From: Aliidiomarina indica
GTDB lineage: Bacteria; Pseudomonadota; Gammaproteobacteria; Enterobacterales; Alteromonadaceae
DNA: 64,000 bases
Reading direction: 5' to 3'
Assembly (NCBI RefSeq): GCF_015354615.1
Contig: NZ_JACAVQ010000002.1
Span: 62,001 to 126,000, forward strand
The stretch's first letter is position 1. Every line of letters begins with the position of its first letter. Shown in pieces: positions 37,461-47,783 of the stretch. A model generated the notes under the pieces. That model searched no databases. It saw only the letters and a list, made by a program, of their open reading frames with translations, and was not told the DNA's origin. A program made the position numbers and the translations under genes.

Positions 37461-40235
37461 TTGAAGCGGCTCTCTGCATCCCCCACAACTGCCATGACAG
37501 CAGCTTACTACACCATCGTTATAGCTGGGATGGTGACGGGATTGATCGGATTTGTAGCCGCCTATACGCAAACCAGTACCCAGCCACTTGCAGAAATTAT
37601 CTCCCCGCGCGCTGCGTTAACGAGCCTGTTTAGCGCAATGGGATTATGGGCCGCTATTCGAGGCGCTCCTGTTTGGCGCGTATTTTTTGGTGTGGTTATT
37701 GTCATTTCTGCTGCCTACTCAGCGATCATGGGTTCCCCACTTGCCGCTTGGGTACCAGAAACCTTAACTCAATTTGCCCAGCCCAGTGTTAAGGCTCAGG
37801 TTGCATTGTTATATGGTTTAGTGGGCGTTTGCGTTGTATTTGGAATTTCTCAAGATAAGCGCCGGTATTTATGGCGGATTTCAGGTCCGATTATCTTCGT
37901 ATCCGGTGTGGTTTTATCCACTCTTTGCTATATCGGAGAGAGTTATCAGTTGATAGCACCGCATCCGATGCTGGCAAGCTTGGCCAGTCTGCTACTTTCT
38001 TTCTATGGGGTAGCGTTATGGTTAGGCTCTCATCAACAAGAGCTGCCACAACCTTTACCGAGTATTAGGGCGCTAATTACCGCTAGTTTAAGTGCGTCTG
38101 TGATTACCATTTTATGGTTTTTGCTGAGTTTAGAAGCCGTGAGTAAGCTGGAAGCTGATGGGGTGCGCGCGGTTACAGAATCGGCTAAGTCTCGAGAAAT
38201 GGTATCTATCGAGAACTATCGGTTGATGCAGCGATTGGTTAATCGCTGGCAGAACATCTCTGAGAATGATCTGCGCCGACTCATGGAAATGGATATTATT
38301 GCCTACCTGAATGATATTGAGCAGATAGAGAGCATTATGTTTCTCAACCGAGACGGTGATCTTGTTTGGGAGGAAACTAAGCCAGAAAGTGGTACACGTG
38401 CCATGCTCATTGACGACGAGGATGTGCAACACTGGCTCGAAGCAACAGAACGTCGCGGTGCCGTGTATATTCCCACCACCAGCATTACCGACATGCAAGA
38501 CCCGGTTATCTTTTTAAAATTACCCCTATTTCGATATAACGGCGCTGCAACTGAAAGCGGGGGGAATCTCTATGGTTATGTATTAACCGCCTTTGATTTT
38601 GCTCGCTTAGTAAATCCGGTGGTGCAAGAGTCTGATTCGCCGTTTAAAACTTATGCGCATGTGCAGCATGATTATCTATTGCATAGCACGGGTGGTTATA
38701 CGGAGATTCGTCGGTTAGAAGAGTTTACGGGTAATTACTTGTTTAGTTACCAGCGGACCATGCGCGTACCACTCGGGCTAGAGCTAACGCTTCGAGGTTT
38801 TTTAACGGACACCACAGAACTGCGGCGCGCCGCCAATTTATATACGTTAGTGGTGGGCGGAGGTTGGATACTTTGTATCTTGCTGGTGATTAGCTTAGAA
38901 AACGCAGCGATTTTGCGAAGTCAGCGCGCCCAGCTGCAATTTCAGGCATCTCACGATCGGCTAACCGGGTTAGCCAACCGGACAGTTTTAGAAGAAGTGT
39001 TAGGGATGCATTGTAGCCGTATTGCAGATACAGACGATGAGTTGGCAGTCATCTTTATTGATCTAGATGGTTTTAAACCCATCAATGATAGCTTGGGTTT
39101 GGCCGTGGGAGACAAGCTCCTGATTGAAACCTCTCATCGAATTCAAAAATTAATGAAACACGGTGCTCGGCTCGCGCGTTTTGGCGGCGATGAATTTGTT
39201 GTCATTGTGCCGCGACTATCAAAAGACACGCCGATTACCGATTTAGTGAATGATATTTTATCGTCGATTGCACAACCTTATTTAATTGATTCTTATCGGC
39301 TGTATATAACGGCAAGTATTGGCATCACAACCACCCTTGAAAGTGCTCTGGATCCAAAACAACTGATTCAAGATGCTGATATGGCGATGTATCAAGCGAA
39401 GCGGCAAGGACGCAACCATTATCAGTTTTACACCGCCGATATATCAGAACGCTTCCATGTGTCCGTGACCATTCGGAACGAGCTACAGCACGTGCTCGAA
39501 CAAAATGCTTTACAGTTGTTCTATCAACCGATTTTACGTTCCAGCGATCATGCGATTGTGGGTGTCGAAGCGTTATTGCGCTGGCAGCGCGAGGATGGTT
39601 CCTATGTGTCACCGGCGGAGTTTATTCCACTTGCAGAAGATTCCGGACAAATTATTCCCATCGGATCTTGGGTTCTGCAGCAAGCGTGCAGTGATGGTGT
39701 CAAGCTGCAAGAGTATGGTGATTTTAATGTCGCGGTGAACTTGTCGTCTATTCAGGTGCATCGTGCAAACTTTATTGAATCGTTAAAACATACCTTGAAT
39801 ATTACCGGCTTTGATGCCAGCAAGCTCAACTTAGAGCTGACCGAAAGTATTCTTATGGAAGATTCCCATCAAGCGATTCGCATCCTCACGGCCCTAAGAG
39901 CGCAAGGGTTTAGTGTTTCTATCGATGATTTTGGTACAGGCTTTTCGAGCTTGTCGTATCTGAAATCTTTGCCTATCGATACCCTAAAAATTGACCGTAG
40001 CTTTATTCAAGATGTGGTGGGCGGAAAGCATGATGCTGCTATTGCAAGTGGCATTATCGCCATGGCCATGCAATTGAATTTGAATGTGGTTGCTGAGGGA
40101 GTGGAGGAACCAGAACAGGTGGCGTTTGTGGAAGCATCTGGCTGCGATTTCATGCAAGGCTTCTATTTCGCAAAACCGATGCCATTCTCCGAATTGGTGT
40201 GTTTCATCCAGGACTACCAACCGCGTAAATCATAA
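37461..40235 (+). CDS. Membrane GGDEF-EAL bifunctional cyclic-di-GMP enzyme
   Basis: The 924-residue protein has about seven N-terminal hydrophobic segments to residue 230, a periplasmic-type sensor region (about 235-455), another helix near 470, then GGDEF and EAL domains. GGDEF is intact (RFGGDEFVV, about 574-578). EAL has VGVEALLRW (about 702), NLSS, LELTES, DDFGTG, LKID, AEGVE and QGF, so both synthase and phosphodiesterase activities are possible. The sensor's input is unknown. The start at TTG 37461 is uncertain; an ATG at 37494 is an alternative. Confidence 0.9.
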   Translation: MKRLSASPTTAMTAAYYTIVIAGMVTGLIGFVAAYTQTSTQPLAEIISPRAALTSLFSAMGLWAAIRGAPVWRVFFGVVIVISAAYSAIMGSPLAAWVPETLTQFAQPSVKAQVALLYGLVGVCVVFGISQDKRRYLWRISGPIIFVSGVVLSTLCYIGESYQLIAPHPMLASLASLLLSFYGVALWLGSHQQELPQPLPSIRALITASLSASVITILWFLLSLEAVSKLEADGVRAVTESAKSREMVSIENYRLMQRLVNRWQNISENDLRRLMEMDIIAYLNDIEQIESIMFLNRDGDLVWEETKPESGTRAMLIDDEDVQHWLEATERRGAVYIPTTSITDMQDPVIFLKLPLFRYNGAATESGGNLYGYVLTAFDFARLVNPVVQESDSPFKTYAHVQHDYLLHSTGGYTEIRRLEEFTGNYLFSYQRTMRVPLGLELTLRGFLTDTTELRRAANLYTLVVGGGWILCILLVISLENAAILRSQRAQLQFQASHDRLTGLANRTVLEEVLGMHCSRIADTDDELAVIFIDLDGFKPINDSLGLAVGDKLLIETSHRIQKLMKHGARLARFGGDEFVVIVPRLSKDTPITDLVNDILSSIAQPYLIDSYRLYITASIGITTTLESALDPKQLIQDADMAMYQAKRQGRNHYQFYTADISERFHVSVTIRNELQHVLEQNALQLFYQPILRSSDHAIVGVEALLRWQREDGSYVSPAEFIPLAEDSGQIIPIGSWVLQQACSDGVKLQEYGDFNVAVNLSSIQVHRANFIESLKHTLNITGFDASKLNLELTESILMEDSHQAIRILTALRAQGFSVSIDDFGTGFSSLSYLKSLPIDTLKIDRSFIQDVVGGKHDAAIASGIIAMAMQLNLNVVAEGVEEPEQVAFVEASGCDFMQGFYFAKPMPFSELVCFIQDYQPRKS

Positions 40236-40260
40236 AAAAGGGAGGCTTAAGCCTCCCTTT
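40234..40260 (-). terminator. Terminator between convergent GGDEF-EAL and S9 genes
   Basis: A perfect 10-bp stem AAAGGGAGGC (40237-40246) and GCCTCCCTTT (40251-40260) with TTAA loop. The minus strand gives six T after the stem; the plus strand only three, so it mainly serves the S9 peptidase gene. Confidence 0.85.
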
Positions 40261-40295
40261 GCTATGCCACAAAAAAATGTCACGCTACAAAACAC

Positions 40296-42323
40296 CTATT
40301 TGTCTTGAAGACGTTCCGCGTGAGGTAACTCATGCGATGGAATACCCTCACCTTGCTCAATCAAGTAGAAGTTCATCCAACGCATCAGACGCAGCGCGTA
40401 GTCGAGCTGGGATCCTACTCGTTGGTTACCATGTCCTTCTCCAGGATATAACACGAGGCGCACAGGGACATTGCCATGAACCTTCAGGTAACGATAAAGC
40501 TCCATTGATTGGCTAGGATGAACCCGTGTATCTTCCGCGCCATGCATAATGAGAATTGGCGTACGCGCTTGTTCGGCCCAATAAATCGGGCTGCGCTCTA
40601 GATACCATTGCCACTTGTCCCACGGGTAGCTGCGAGCGTGAACGAGGTGCATCTCATTTGGAATGTCTGTGGTTCCAAACTTGGAAAGATTATTACTAAT
40701 GCCTACAAACATAACGCTGGCGGCAAAGTGTTCAGTTTGCTTAGTGGCGCCCCATGCAGAAGCATAGCCACCATAAGAACCACCTGTAATACCTACGCGT
40801 TTTGGATCGGCAAGACCGATATCGACTAAATGCTCTTTGGCATCAACGATGTCGTCAAACTCCTTCCCGGCGTAATCGTTCTGACCCAACTTGCTGAAGT
40901 TGACGCCACGACCGGTACTGCCGCGGTAATTAGGGAAGAAAGTGGCAAAGCCTTGTTGTCCAGCGTACCACGTTGGATTGGAGTAGCTGTTGTTCCAGCC
41001 GTTGCGCACGTGCGCTTCTGGACCACCATGAATTGACATAATGACAGGAACTTGGGTACCCGCCTCGTAGTTATGGGGATATACCAAGATACCTTCGAGG
41101 CGCAAGCCATCCCGAGCCTCGTGAACGATCACTTCCTGACGCGGTTGACGAATTTCCGCAAGCCAAGGGTTGGAGTCGGTCATGCGTTCTAGCTCGCCAC
41201 CACGAACATGGAACACTTCGGTAGGATGCGCAACATGATGTCCGATTAAGGTGAGATCGCCATTACTCCGAACTTGGTTCAGGCGCGTAAAAATGGCCTG
41301 ACCTTGTTCAAGAAGTACATCGCTCTGATTTGTGTTGATATTGGTTCTGCGTACATCAGTTTCGACGTTTACATCGGCAAGCCAGACAACGTGTTCATTG
41401 TCTTGCCATGCCAGATCGACCACGTGTCCCGGAAATCCCGGCGCTAAGTCACGAATTGCACCATCGTTGAGATTGCCTAAATAGAGCCGACCTTCTTTTG
41501 GATCATGCTTATCTTCAGCACCGATAAATGCGAAACGGGAGCCATCAGTTGAGAACGCGGCGCGACCCAATTTTCCTTCACTTTGAATGCGAACGATTTC
41601 CTCGCCGTTGAGATCAAACACAACATACTGGCTCAGCATGAGGTCGTCATCAACTAAGGTGGTTGGTGCAACCCGCAGTAATACCTGGTTATGCTGGGGA
41701 CGAAACGCTAAAGAATGAATATGCTCATCAATGTCGACGTGCTTTGCTTCCTTTTTCTCTTCATTCAGATCGAGCGTCCATAACTGAGTTTTGCGCGTTT
41801 GTTCTTCATACACTTGCGCGCGAAACCCTTTGCGAGCCAATTCTTCGGTTTTTTCTGGCTGAGGCTCTCGGGCGAGAAAGGCAATGGTGTTACCGTCGCT
41901 ACTGACGCTAAAGCTCGAAATGGCTACTTTATGCTGATACAAACGAATCGATTCACCGCCTGTAAGGGGAAGTTTGTATAAACTCGTATGTCGATCATCG
42001 CCGCGCTTTGATAAGTAGTAAATAGCGCTATTGTCAGGGGCAAATTGAATCTGACCAATACGCACGTCACCGGTGACGTAAGGCGTAGTTTTTCCGCTGT
42101 TATCAACGACAAATAGTTCTGAATAGGATGTGCCGTCGTCGTCTTGATAAGGCGTGCGTGGACGCACACGGACAAAAGCGGTTGCGGTACCGTCGTCATT
42201 GGTTATCGCTTGTGTCACACGTTGTGCAGTGATTATTTCTTCTAACGTAATATCCCGTGAGGATGCATGCACTGCTTGCATACTCAAGGCGATGCTTATA
42301 AATACCAGTAACCATCGGGTCAT
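40296..42323 (-). CDS. Exported S9 family prolyl oligopeptidase-like peptidase
   Basis: The 675-residue protein has a signal peptide (cut near VHA), a beta-propeller region (about residues 30-410) and a C-terminal alpha/beta hydrolase domain. The nucleophile elbow is TGGSYGGYAS, the acid is in MHGAEDTRVHPSQ and the His in YPGEGHGN. S9C enzymes (acylaminoacyl peptidase-like) cleave small peptides. Its start is preceded by AAGGAG. Genes of this type suit peptide feeding. The exact substrate specificity cannot be told from sequence alone. Confidence 0.9.
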   Translation of the reverse strand: MTRWLLVFISIALSMQAVHASSRDITLEEIITAQRVTQAITNDDGTATAFVRVRPRTPYQDDDGTSYSELFVVDNSGKTTPYVTGDVRIGQIQFAPDNSAIYYLSKRGDDRHTSLYKLPLTGGESIRLYQHKVAISSFSVSSDGNTIAFLAREPQPEKTEELARKGFRAQVYEEQTRKTQLWTLDLNEEKKEAKHVDIDEHIHSLAFRPQHNQVLLRVAPTTLVDDDLMLSQYVVFDLNGEEIVRIQSEGKLGRAAFSTDGSRFAFIGAEDKHDPKEGRLYLGNLNDGAIRDLAPGFPGHVVDLAWQDNEHVVWLADVNVETDVRRTNINTNQSDVLLEQGQAIFTRLNQVRSNGDLTLIGHHVAHPTEVFHVRGGELERMTDSNPWLAEIRQPRQEVIVHEARDGLRLEGILVYPHNYEAGTQVPVIMSIHGGPEAHVRNGWNNSYSNPTWYAGQQGFATFFPNYRGSTGRGVNFSKLGQNDYAGKEFDDIVDAKEHLVDIGLADPKRVGITGGSYGGYASAWGATKQTEHFAASVMFVGISNNLSKFGTTDIPNEMHLVHARSYPWDKWQWYLERSPIYWAEQARTPILIMHGAEDTRVHPSQSMELYRYLKVHGNVPVRLVLYPGEGHGNQRVGSQLDYALRLMRWMNFYLIEQGEGIPSHELPHAERLQDK

Positions 42324-42429
42324 CGGTTTCTCCTTGTGGTTTTATTTCTTGCTGTGTTGTGAGCCTGATGTAAAGCCAAGCGGTGTTGTGTGTGAGCAGG
42401 GCTTTACGATATTTCGAGGCAGAAGTGTG

Positions 42430-43041
42430 CTATTTATCTTCTTTTTTCATGGTATCTGAGCCACGTGCAATCATTCTCAATTGAATGATGGTTTGCTCAG
42501 CAATGGCAGCCCGTTCGGCTGCTGTTAAGTCGAGTGCGTCAGCACCCGCACTAAAGACAATGCGAACCATCGCGTCTGCTTGAATTTCAGCGAGCCATTC
42601 AGGCAGATCGCGCTCCGCATGCAAATAATCGGTAAGCTCCGATTTAAAGTGTTCAATTTCACGGGCAATAGCCATTCGGAACTCTTTCGATGTACCCGAC
42701 CGCTCCTGTAACAGAAGCCGGAATACACTGCTATTTTGGCTAATGAAATCCATGAAAATTTCAACGGAAATACGAATTACCGAGCCACCATCGGCAAGGC
42801 GTTGTCGTGATTGGCGTAACAATTGCCGTAATGTTAGCCCTGCTTCATCTACTAAGGTTAAGCCTAATTCGTCCATATTTTGAAAATGACGATAAAACGA
42901 GGTTGGTGCGATATTGGCTTCGCGTGCAACTTCGCGCAGGCTTAAACTAGAAAAGGTTGTTTGCGGGCTCAGCTGATTTAACGCGGCATTGATCAGTGCG
43001 CGTCTAGTTTTTTCTTTTTGTTTAGCCCGAATGCCAACCAT
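42430..43041 (-). CDS. fabR: FabR, repressor of unsaturated fatty acid synthesis
   Basis: FabR is a TetR-family repressor that senses the unsaturated/saturated acyl pool and represses fabA and fabB in E. coli. The 203 residues start [17 protein letters not shown]. The helix-turn-helix [20 protein letters not shown] (about residues 35-54) is almost identical to E. coli FabR, as are [13 protein letters not shown] and the [15 protein letters not shown] segment. The ATG at 43041 is chosen on this alignment; the ATG at 43092 would add 17 unrelated residues. It is divergent from a desaturase carrying a FabR operator. Confidence 0.95.
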   Translation of the reverse strand: MVGIRAKQKEKTRRALINAALNQLSPQTTFSSLSLREVAREANIAPTSFYRHFQNMDELGLTLVDEAGLTLRQLLRQSRQRLADGGSVIRISVEIFMDFISQNSSVFRLLLQERSGTSKEFRMAIAREIEHFKSELTDYLHAERDLPEWLAEIQADAMVRIVFSAGADALDLTAAERAAIAEQTIIQLRMIARGSDTMKKEDK

Positions 43042-43119
43042 TCCCCTGATTTCCCAAATAATTCTTAAGAGCTGCAATGTATCAGTGAACACTTGTTAAT
43101 TCAATTTTTGCAAATTCCC

Positions 43120-43148
43120 TTGATCATTAGGGTGAGAACAGATAAATT
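43120..43148 (+). promoter_or_regulatory. Sigma-70-like promoter of the desaturase gene
   Basis: TTGATC (43120-43125) and TAAATT (43143-43148) are 17 bp apart. The predicted transcription start, about 43155, is inside the FabR operator. Confidence 0.6.
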
Positions 43149-43149
43149 C

Positions 43150-43167
43150 AGCGTACAGTTGTTCGCT
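43150..43167 (+). promoter_or_regulatory. FabR operator
   Basis: AGCGTACAGTTGTTCGCT matches the E. coli FabR consensus AGCGTACA-NN-TGTTCGCT at every fixed position. It ends 13 bp before the desaturase ATG, covering the likely transcription start. Bound FabR should repress the gene. Confidence 0.85.
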
Positions 43168-43180
43168 AAAAGTTGTATTT

Positions 43181-44230
43181 ATGAAAAAACCACCGTTACT
43201 CTGGCTGAATGTCAGCGTCTTCTTAATCACATTTCTGGTCGCGCTAGTGGGTGTGCCTTGGTATCTCGTGAGTGTTGGCTTTGTACCGTCGCTCTGGATT
43301 GCTTTTGCCGTGCTTGCAGTGTGGGCCGGGATTTCAATTACTGCCGGGTATCATCGTCTATGGTCGCATCGTACTTATGATGCCCATTGGTCGGTTCGCC
43401 TCTTGTTTGCTCTCGGTGGCGCCCTCGCATTACAGAATAGTGCATTACACTGGTCGTCAGATCATCGCGAGCACCACAAACACGTGGACCATATCGATGA
43501 TGATCCCTATTCGATCAGTCGCGGATTCTGGTTTGCTCATATTGGCTGGATGCTCCGCGAGTATCAAAGTCAGCGTTATTCCGACTACCGTAACGCGAAA
43601 GATCTGCAGGCAGACCCTATTGTTATGTGGCAACACAAGCATTATCTAACGCTTACGTTATTGATGAACTTTGGTGTTCCCGTGCTTATTGGTTTGATCA
43701 GTGGCCATTTCTGGGGTGCATTGTTAATTGCTGGGTTTTTACGCGTTGTCTTTGGCCATCACAGCACGTTTCTTATTAACTCGCTTGCCCATGTGTGGGG
43801 TCGGCAAACCTATACAGACCGTAACTCAGCTCGTGATAACGGCGTTCTCGCGATATTCACGTTTGGTGAGGGGTATCACAACTTCCACCATATCTTCTCT
43901 GGCGATTATCGAAATGGTGTCCGTTGGTATCATTATGATCCCACCAAATGGCTTATTGCGGTGTTGTCTTGGTGCAAGCTTGCACGGAATTTAAAGAGAA
44001 CGAACCCCTATCAAATAGAAAAAGCGCGTTTGGATATGATGATGAAGCGGCTTTCTCAGCGCAAACAATCCGTTGCTGAGCGTATGCAAAATGAATACGA
44101 CGTTATCTTAGAGGAAATGCGCGACTATTATCAAAGTCGGAAGCGTTGGTTTGAACGGCGCCGCAGCCTGCGCGCGTTAACGCACGGACATGATGCTCGC
44201 AACATACCAAGCGACAGTTCGGCGTCATGA
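43181..44230 (+). CDS. Membrane acyl desaturase (delta-9 type)
   Basis: This 349-residue di-iron membrane enzyme introduces a double bond into saturated acyl chains using oxygen. The three histidine boxes are HRLWSH (His58-His63), HREHH (His95-His99) and GEGYHNFHH (about 231-235), with two hydrophobic hairpins between. This pattern matches stearoyl-CoA desaturase and the DesA/DesB family. It gives oxygen-dependent unsaturation alongside the anaerobic FabA/FabB route. The C-terminal ~80 residues are charged and coiled-coil-like. Expression is probably controlled by FabR from the operator just upstream. Confidence 0.92.
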   Translation: MKKPPLLWLNVSVFLITFLVALVGVPWYLVSVGFVPSLWIAFAVLAVWAGISITAGYHRLWSHRTYDAHWSVRLLFALGGALALQNSALHWSSDHREHHKHVDHIDDDPYSISRGFWFAHIGWMLREYQSQRYSDYRNAKDLQADPIVMWQHKHYLTLTLLMNFGVPVLIGLISGHFWGALLIAGFLRVVFGHHSTFLINSLAHVWGRQTYTDRNSARDNGVLAIFTFGEGYHNFHHIFSGDYRNGVRWYHYDPTKWLIAVLSWCKLARNLKRTNPYQIEKARLDMMMKRLSQRKQSVAERMQNEYDVILEEMRDYYQSRKRWFERRRSLRALTHGHDARNIPSDSSAS

Positions 44231-45163
44231 TGTTTGCATAAGCCGTTCGATAAGCCATGCCCATACTGGCAGAGTGATTAACCCTGCCAGTACACCATAT
44301 CCCACCAGCGAAGCCACGAGACGTGGCTTTAATCCAGCGCCAATCGCAATAGCGCCGGCAGTAATCATAAACGGCATGGCCGCTTCAAATACCGTAATCT
44401 GGCCAGCAAGCCCGGTTTGCCCGGTAACAATGACAGTGGCCAATGCTACTGCAGGAAGTATCACCAACTTGATGGCCATCGCAATTGCAAAAGGCACAGC
44501 ATCGTTGCGTGGAACGCGAAACTGTAGCTGAAATCCAACCGCAATCATCACCACAGGCACAAGGGTAGCTGCTAGTGTCTCAATAAATTGCTGCACGACT
44601 CCCGGGTAAACTTCTTGTCCCAACGTTAATGCTACGACTAAGGCAATCACGGGCGGAAATGTAAGGAACTGCCTGAGCAGCATACCCGCGCGAGGCGCTG
44701 TAGCCTCTTTATGTTGCCCCGAAGGCGTTCTGTAAACAGCCGCAATGAGGGTTGCAAAGACAGCCAATCCCACAAATGAACCCACTTGATCATAGATAAC
44801 CGCATAGGGAAGCCCCTGCACACCGAAAAACGCTTCAACCATTGGGAAACCCAAGAAGGATGTGTTGCCCAACGGAACAATAATCATCAGCGCACCGGTT
44901 AGCTCACGACCCCAGTTCAGCAACTTGCCACATCCCCATACAGCTGCAATAGCAATTGGATAGAGCAGCCAAGGCACGATTGCCGGCGTAAGCACATCGG
45001 TACTTAGCTGCAGGTGCGGGAGGTGTAGCAAGATCATGGCCGGGACGGCGACATAAATAACATACTGATTGAGCACTTGCCCGGTATTTTCGGGCATGGC
45101 CCCGGTGCGCTTAAGAACCAGACCTACCGCAAGGTATGCCAAAATTAAGAGCATCGGGGCCAT
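44225..45163 (-). CDS. AEC (auxin efflux carrier) family transporter
   Basis: The 312-residue protein has about ten hydrophobic spans and the AEC layout. The N-terminus is LAYLAVGLVLKRTGAMP, followed by VPLGNTSFLGFPMVEAFFG with the conserved N-T-x-F-x-G-x-P motif, and VPVVMIAVGFQL in the second half. Bacterial AEC members export or import malonate, malate or amino acids, but the substrate is not deducible here. Its stop overlaps that of the desaturase (TCATGA), and it starts 13 bp after the tex stop, so it probably follows tex on one transcript. Confidence 0.85.
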   Translation of the reverse strand: MAPMLLILAYLAVGLVLKRTGAMPENTGQVLNQYVIYVAVPAMILLHLPHLQLSTDVLTPAIVPWLLYPIAIAAVWGCGKLLNWGRELTGALMIIVPLGNTSFLGFPMVEAFFGVQGLPYAVIYDQVGSFVGLAVFATLIAAVYRTPSGQHKEATAPRAGMLLRQFLTFPPVIALVVALTLGQEVYPGVVQQFIETLAATLVPVVMIAVGFQLQFRVPRNDAVPFAIAMAIKLVILPAVALATVIVTGQTGLAGQITVFEAAMPFMITAGAIAIGAGLKPRLVASLVGYGVLAGLITLPVWAWLIERLMQTS

Positions 45164-45176
45164 AAGTTTTCCTTAC

Positions 45177-47495
45177 TTAACGTTTTTTGGCGTTCTTAAA
45201 TGCATCCGCGAAGGCGCTATTCACCGGTGGTGGTGTGGCTCGCTGGGATTGTCCCTTGCCATGCATCGCTTTTTTAGGTGACGCAGGTTTGCCCTGACTG
45301 GCCGCCACTGGAACATCGTTTAGTCGCATGGTGAGTCCAATCCGCTTTCGCTCCGCATCGACTTCTAGAACTTTGACTTTTACGACGTCTCCAGTTTTCA
45401 CTACATCGTGAGGATTCTCAACGAATTTATCGGCAAGGGCGGAGATATGAACCAAACCGTCTTGATGGACGCCGATGTCGACAAAAGCACCAAAGTTGGT
45501 GACATTGGTAACGACACCTTCTAAGGTCATGCCGATACTCAGATCAGCCATGGTTTCCACACCTTCTCTAAAACTAGCGGTGGTAAACTCTGGGCGCGGA
45601 TCGCGACCAGGTTTCTCCAGCTCTTTCAAAATGTCTGAGATGGTTGGAATACCAAAGCCGGTACTGGTGAAATCGACGGCATTTAGCTGTTTAAGAAACG
45701 GACTATCGCCAATTAAATCACTAACGTGGCGCTGATGTTTATCGGCGATTGCTTGCACCACCGGATAGGCTTCTGGATGCACCGAAGAGCCATCTAGTGG
45801 ATTATCGCCACCCATAACACGCAGGAAGCCCGCGGCCTGCTCAAAGCTTTTTGGTCCCATACGCGGAACATCAAGTAAGGCTTTACGACTGCGAAACGCG
45901 CCTTGTCGCTCCCGAAGATCAACAATATTTTGCGCAAGATTACGGTTCAATCCAGCGATGCGTGCCAGCAGCGGCACCGATGCGGTATTCACATCAACGC
46001 CTACAGAGTTCACACAATCTTCAACCACTGCGTCCAGGCTTGCGGCCAGCTGAGACTGACTTACATCATGCTGATACTGGCCAACACCGATAGATTTGGG
46101 CTCAATTTTTACTAATTCAGCAAGCGGATCTTGTAAGCGTCGGGCAATGGAAACGGCACCCCGGAACGATACATCCAAGTTTGGAAATTCAAGCGCTGCC
46201 AATTCGGACGCAGAGTAAATAGAGGCCCCGGCCTCGTTTACCATCACTTTAGTGAGTTCGAGTTCGGGATGTAATTTCATTAACTCTGCCACCAGCTTGT
46301 CGGTTTCTCGCGAGCCGGTACCGTTGCCAATCGCGACAAGTTCGACCTTATGCTGTTTGGCTAACGCCGCCAGAGAGCGCAGCGATTTGTCCCACTGATT
46401 TTGAGGGGCGTGCGGGAAGATTGTCGTGAAGCCTATCAATTTGCCGGTACTGTCTACCACGGTAACTTTGACACCGGTGCGCATTCCCGGATCTAATCCC
46501 ATCGTGGTGCGTTGCCCCGCTGGCGCCGCCATGAGCAGATCTTTTAGGTTGGTTGCGAAAACATCAATGGCAGCGGTTTCGGCCTGTTCACGAACTTGGT
46601 TAATTAAATCGGTTTCCATGCGCGGCAAAATTTTAACGCGCCAAGTCCATTGCACTGTTTGCTTGCGCCATAAGCCTGCGGGGGAATCGTCTATCGCTAA
46701 TTGGAAATGTTCGGCAATGCGCTGTTCGTAGATGCTTTCACGTGCAGTTTGCGCTTCCTCTAAATGGGGTTCTGGCTGCAACTTTATTTGCAAAATGCCT
46801 TCATTACGCCCTCGCAGTAGCGCCAACGCGCGGTGAGAAGGCACGGACCGCACAGCTTCGCTAAATGCAAAATAGTCGCGAAACTTCGCCCCTTCTGTTT
46901 CTTTGCCCGAAATAACGGAGGCGGTTAGCTCTGCTTGTTTCCATAGCTGTTCGCGCGTGGCTTTCAGCAACGCGGCATCTTCGGCAAATCGCTCCATCAG
47001 AATAAATCGAGCACCTTCCAACACGGCCTTTGCGTCGGCAAAGCCCGCATCGATGTTCACGTAGGCTTCGGCCATGCTATCGGGCAGGTCGTTAGAGGTA
47101 AGCAGGGCTTCAGCTAAAGGTTCGATGCCTGCTTCAATGGCAATCTGACCTTTAGTACGGCGCTTGGGTTTGTAAGGTAGGTACAGATCTTCAAGTTCTG
47201 TCTTCGATAAACACTGATTAATCTGCCGGGCAAGTTCGTCGGTGAGTTTGTCTTGATCAGCGATACTTGCCAGAATTACTTTGCGTCGGTCATTCAGTTC
47301 GCGCAGATAGCCTAATCGTTGGGCCAGATTGCGCAATTGCGTATCGTCGAGCGCGCCGGTTGCTTCTTTTCGATAGCGCGCGATGAAGGGGACAGTGGCG
47401 CCTTCATCGAGTAAGGATATGGTGGCTTCAACTTGGGCAACGCGGACGCCGAGTTCGTCGGCGATCAATTGTTGGATATTCAGGCCGGTAGACAT
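45177..47495 (-). CDS. tex: Tex family S1 RNA-binding transcription accessory protein
   Basis: Tex is a nucleic-acid-binding protein linked to transcription and toxin expression. The 772 residues match E. coli YhgF/Tex (773). An N-terminal Tex helical domain precedes the YqgF-like region ([21 protein letters not shown]), the helix-hairpin-helix motifs ([35 protein letters not shown]) and the C-terminal S1 domain ([22 protein letters not shown]). A short Lys/Gln-rich tail follows. Near greB, as in E. coli. Confidence 0.96.
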   Translation of the reverse strand: MSTGLNIQQLIADELGVRVAQVEATISLLDEGATVPFIARYRKEATGALDDTQLRNLAQRLGYLRELNDRRKVILASIADQDKLTDELARQINQCLSKTELEDLYLPYKPKRRTKGQIAIEAGIEPLAEALLTSNDLPDSMAEAYVNIDAGFADAKAVLEGARFILMERFAEDAALLKATREQLWKQAELTASVISGKETEGAKFRDYFAFSEAVRSVPSHRALALLRGRNEGILQIKLQPEPHLEEAQTARESIYEQRIAEHFQLAIDDSPAGLWRKQTVQWTWRVKILPRMETDLINQVREQAETAAIDVFATNLKDLLMAAPAGQRTTMGLDPGMRTGVKVTVVDSTGKLIGFTTIFPHAPQNQWDKSLRSLAALAKQHKVELVAIGNGTGSRETDKLVAELMKLHPELELTKVMVNEAGASIYSASELAALEFPNLDVSFRGAVSIARRLQDPLAELVKIEPKSIGVGQYQHDVSQSQLAASLDAVVEDCVNSVGVDVNTASVPLLARIAGLNRNLAQNIVDLRERQGAFRSRKALLDVPRMGPKSFEQAAGFLRVMGGDNPLDGSSVHPEAYPVVQAIADKHQRHVSDLIGDSPFLKQLNAVDFTSTGFGIPTISDILKELEKPGRDPRPEFTTASFREGVETMADLSIGMTLEGVVTNVTNFGAFVDIGVHQDGLVHISALADKFVENPHDVVKTGDVVKVKVLEVDAERKRIGLTMRLNDVPVAASQGKPASPKKAMHGKGQSQRATPPPVNSAFADAFKNAKKR

Positions 47496-47591
47496 ACAGC
47501 TCTCATCTCTTCTTTAGAATCTTTTGTAATGCAGCAGATATTAACACGAAGAGACGATGGAAAGAGTGCGGTTTACTGAATTTGATCGCAG

Positions 47592-47783
47592 CTATTCGGT
47601 GGTTTCTCTAGTTCTGGCTTGTTCCGATTGAATACGCAAATAAATTTCTTCCCGGTGAACAGAAACGTCTGCGGGCGCTTGAATTCCAATTTTTACTTGG
47701 CTGCCATTGATGGCCAACACGGTGACTTTAATGTCATCGTTAACGATTAACGTTTCGCCGATCCGTCGTGTGAGAATGAGCAT
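47592..47783 (-). CDS. csrA: Carbon storage regulator CsrA
   Basis: CsrA is a small dimeric RNA-binding protein that controls translation of many mRNAs by binding GGA sites in leaders. The 63 residues start [18 protein letters not shown] and contain [12 protein letters not shown] with the RNA-binding Arg. The ATG is 47783; an in-frame GTG four codons upstream (47795) has the better AGGG position, so the start has some ambiguity. It is not next to alaS, the common csrA neighbour, so it may be a paralog. Confidence 0.93.
   Translation of the reverse strand: MLILTRRIGETLIVNDDIKVTVLAINGSQVKIGIQAPADVSVHREEIYLRIQSEQARTRETTE

Noticed and set aside
42430-43041. DesT-type regulator instead of FabR
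   Set aside because: Helix-turn-helix and surrounding residues match FabR closely, and the operator fits the FabR consensus.
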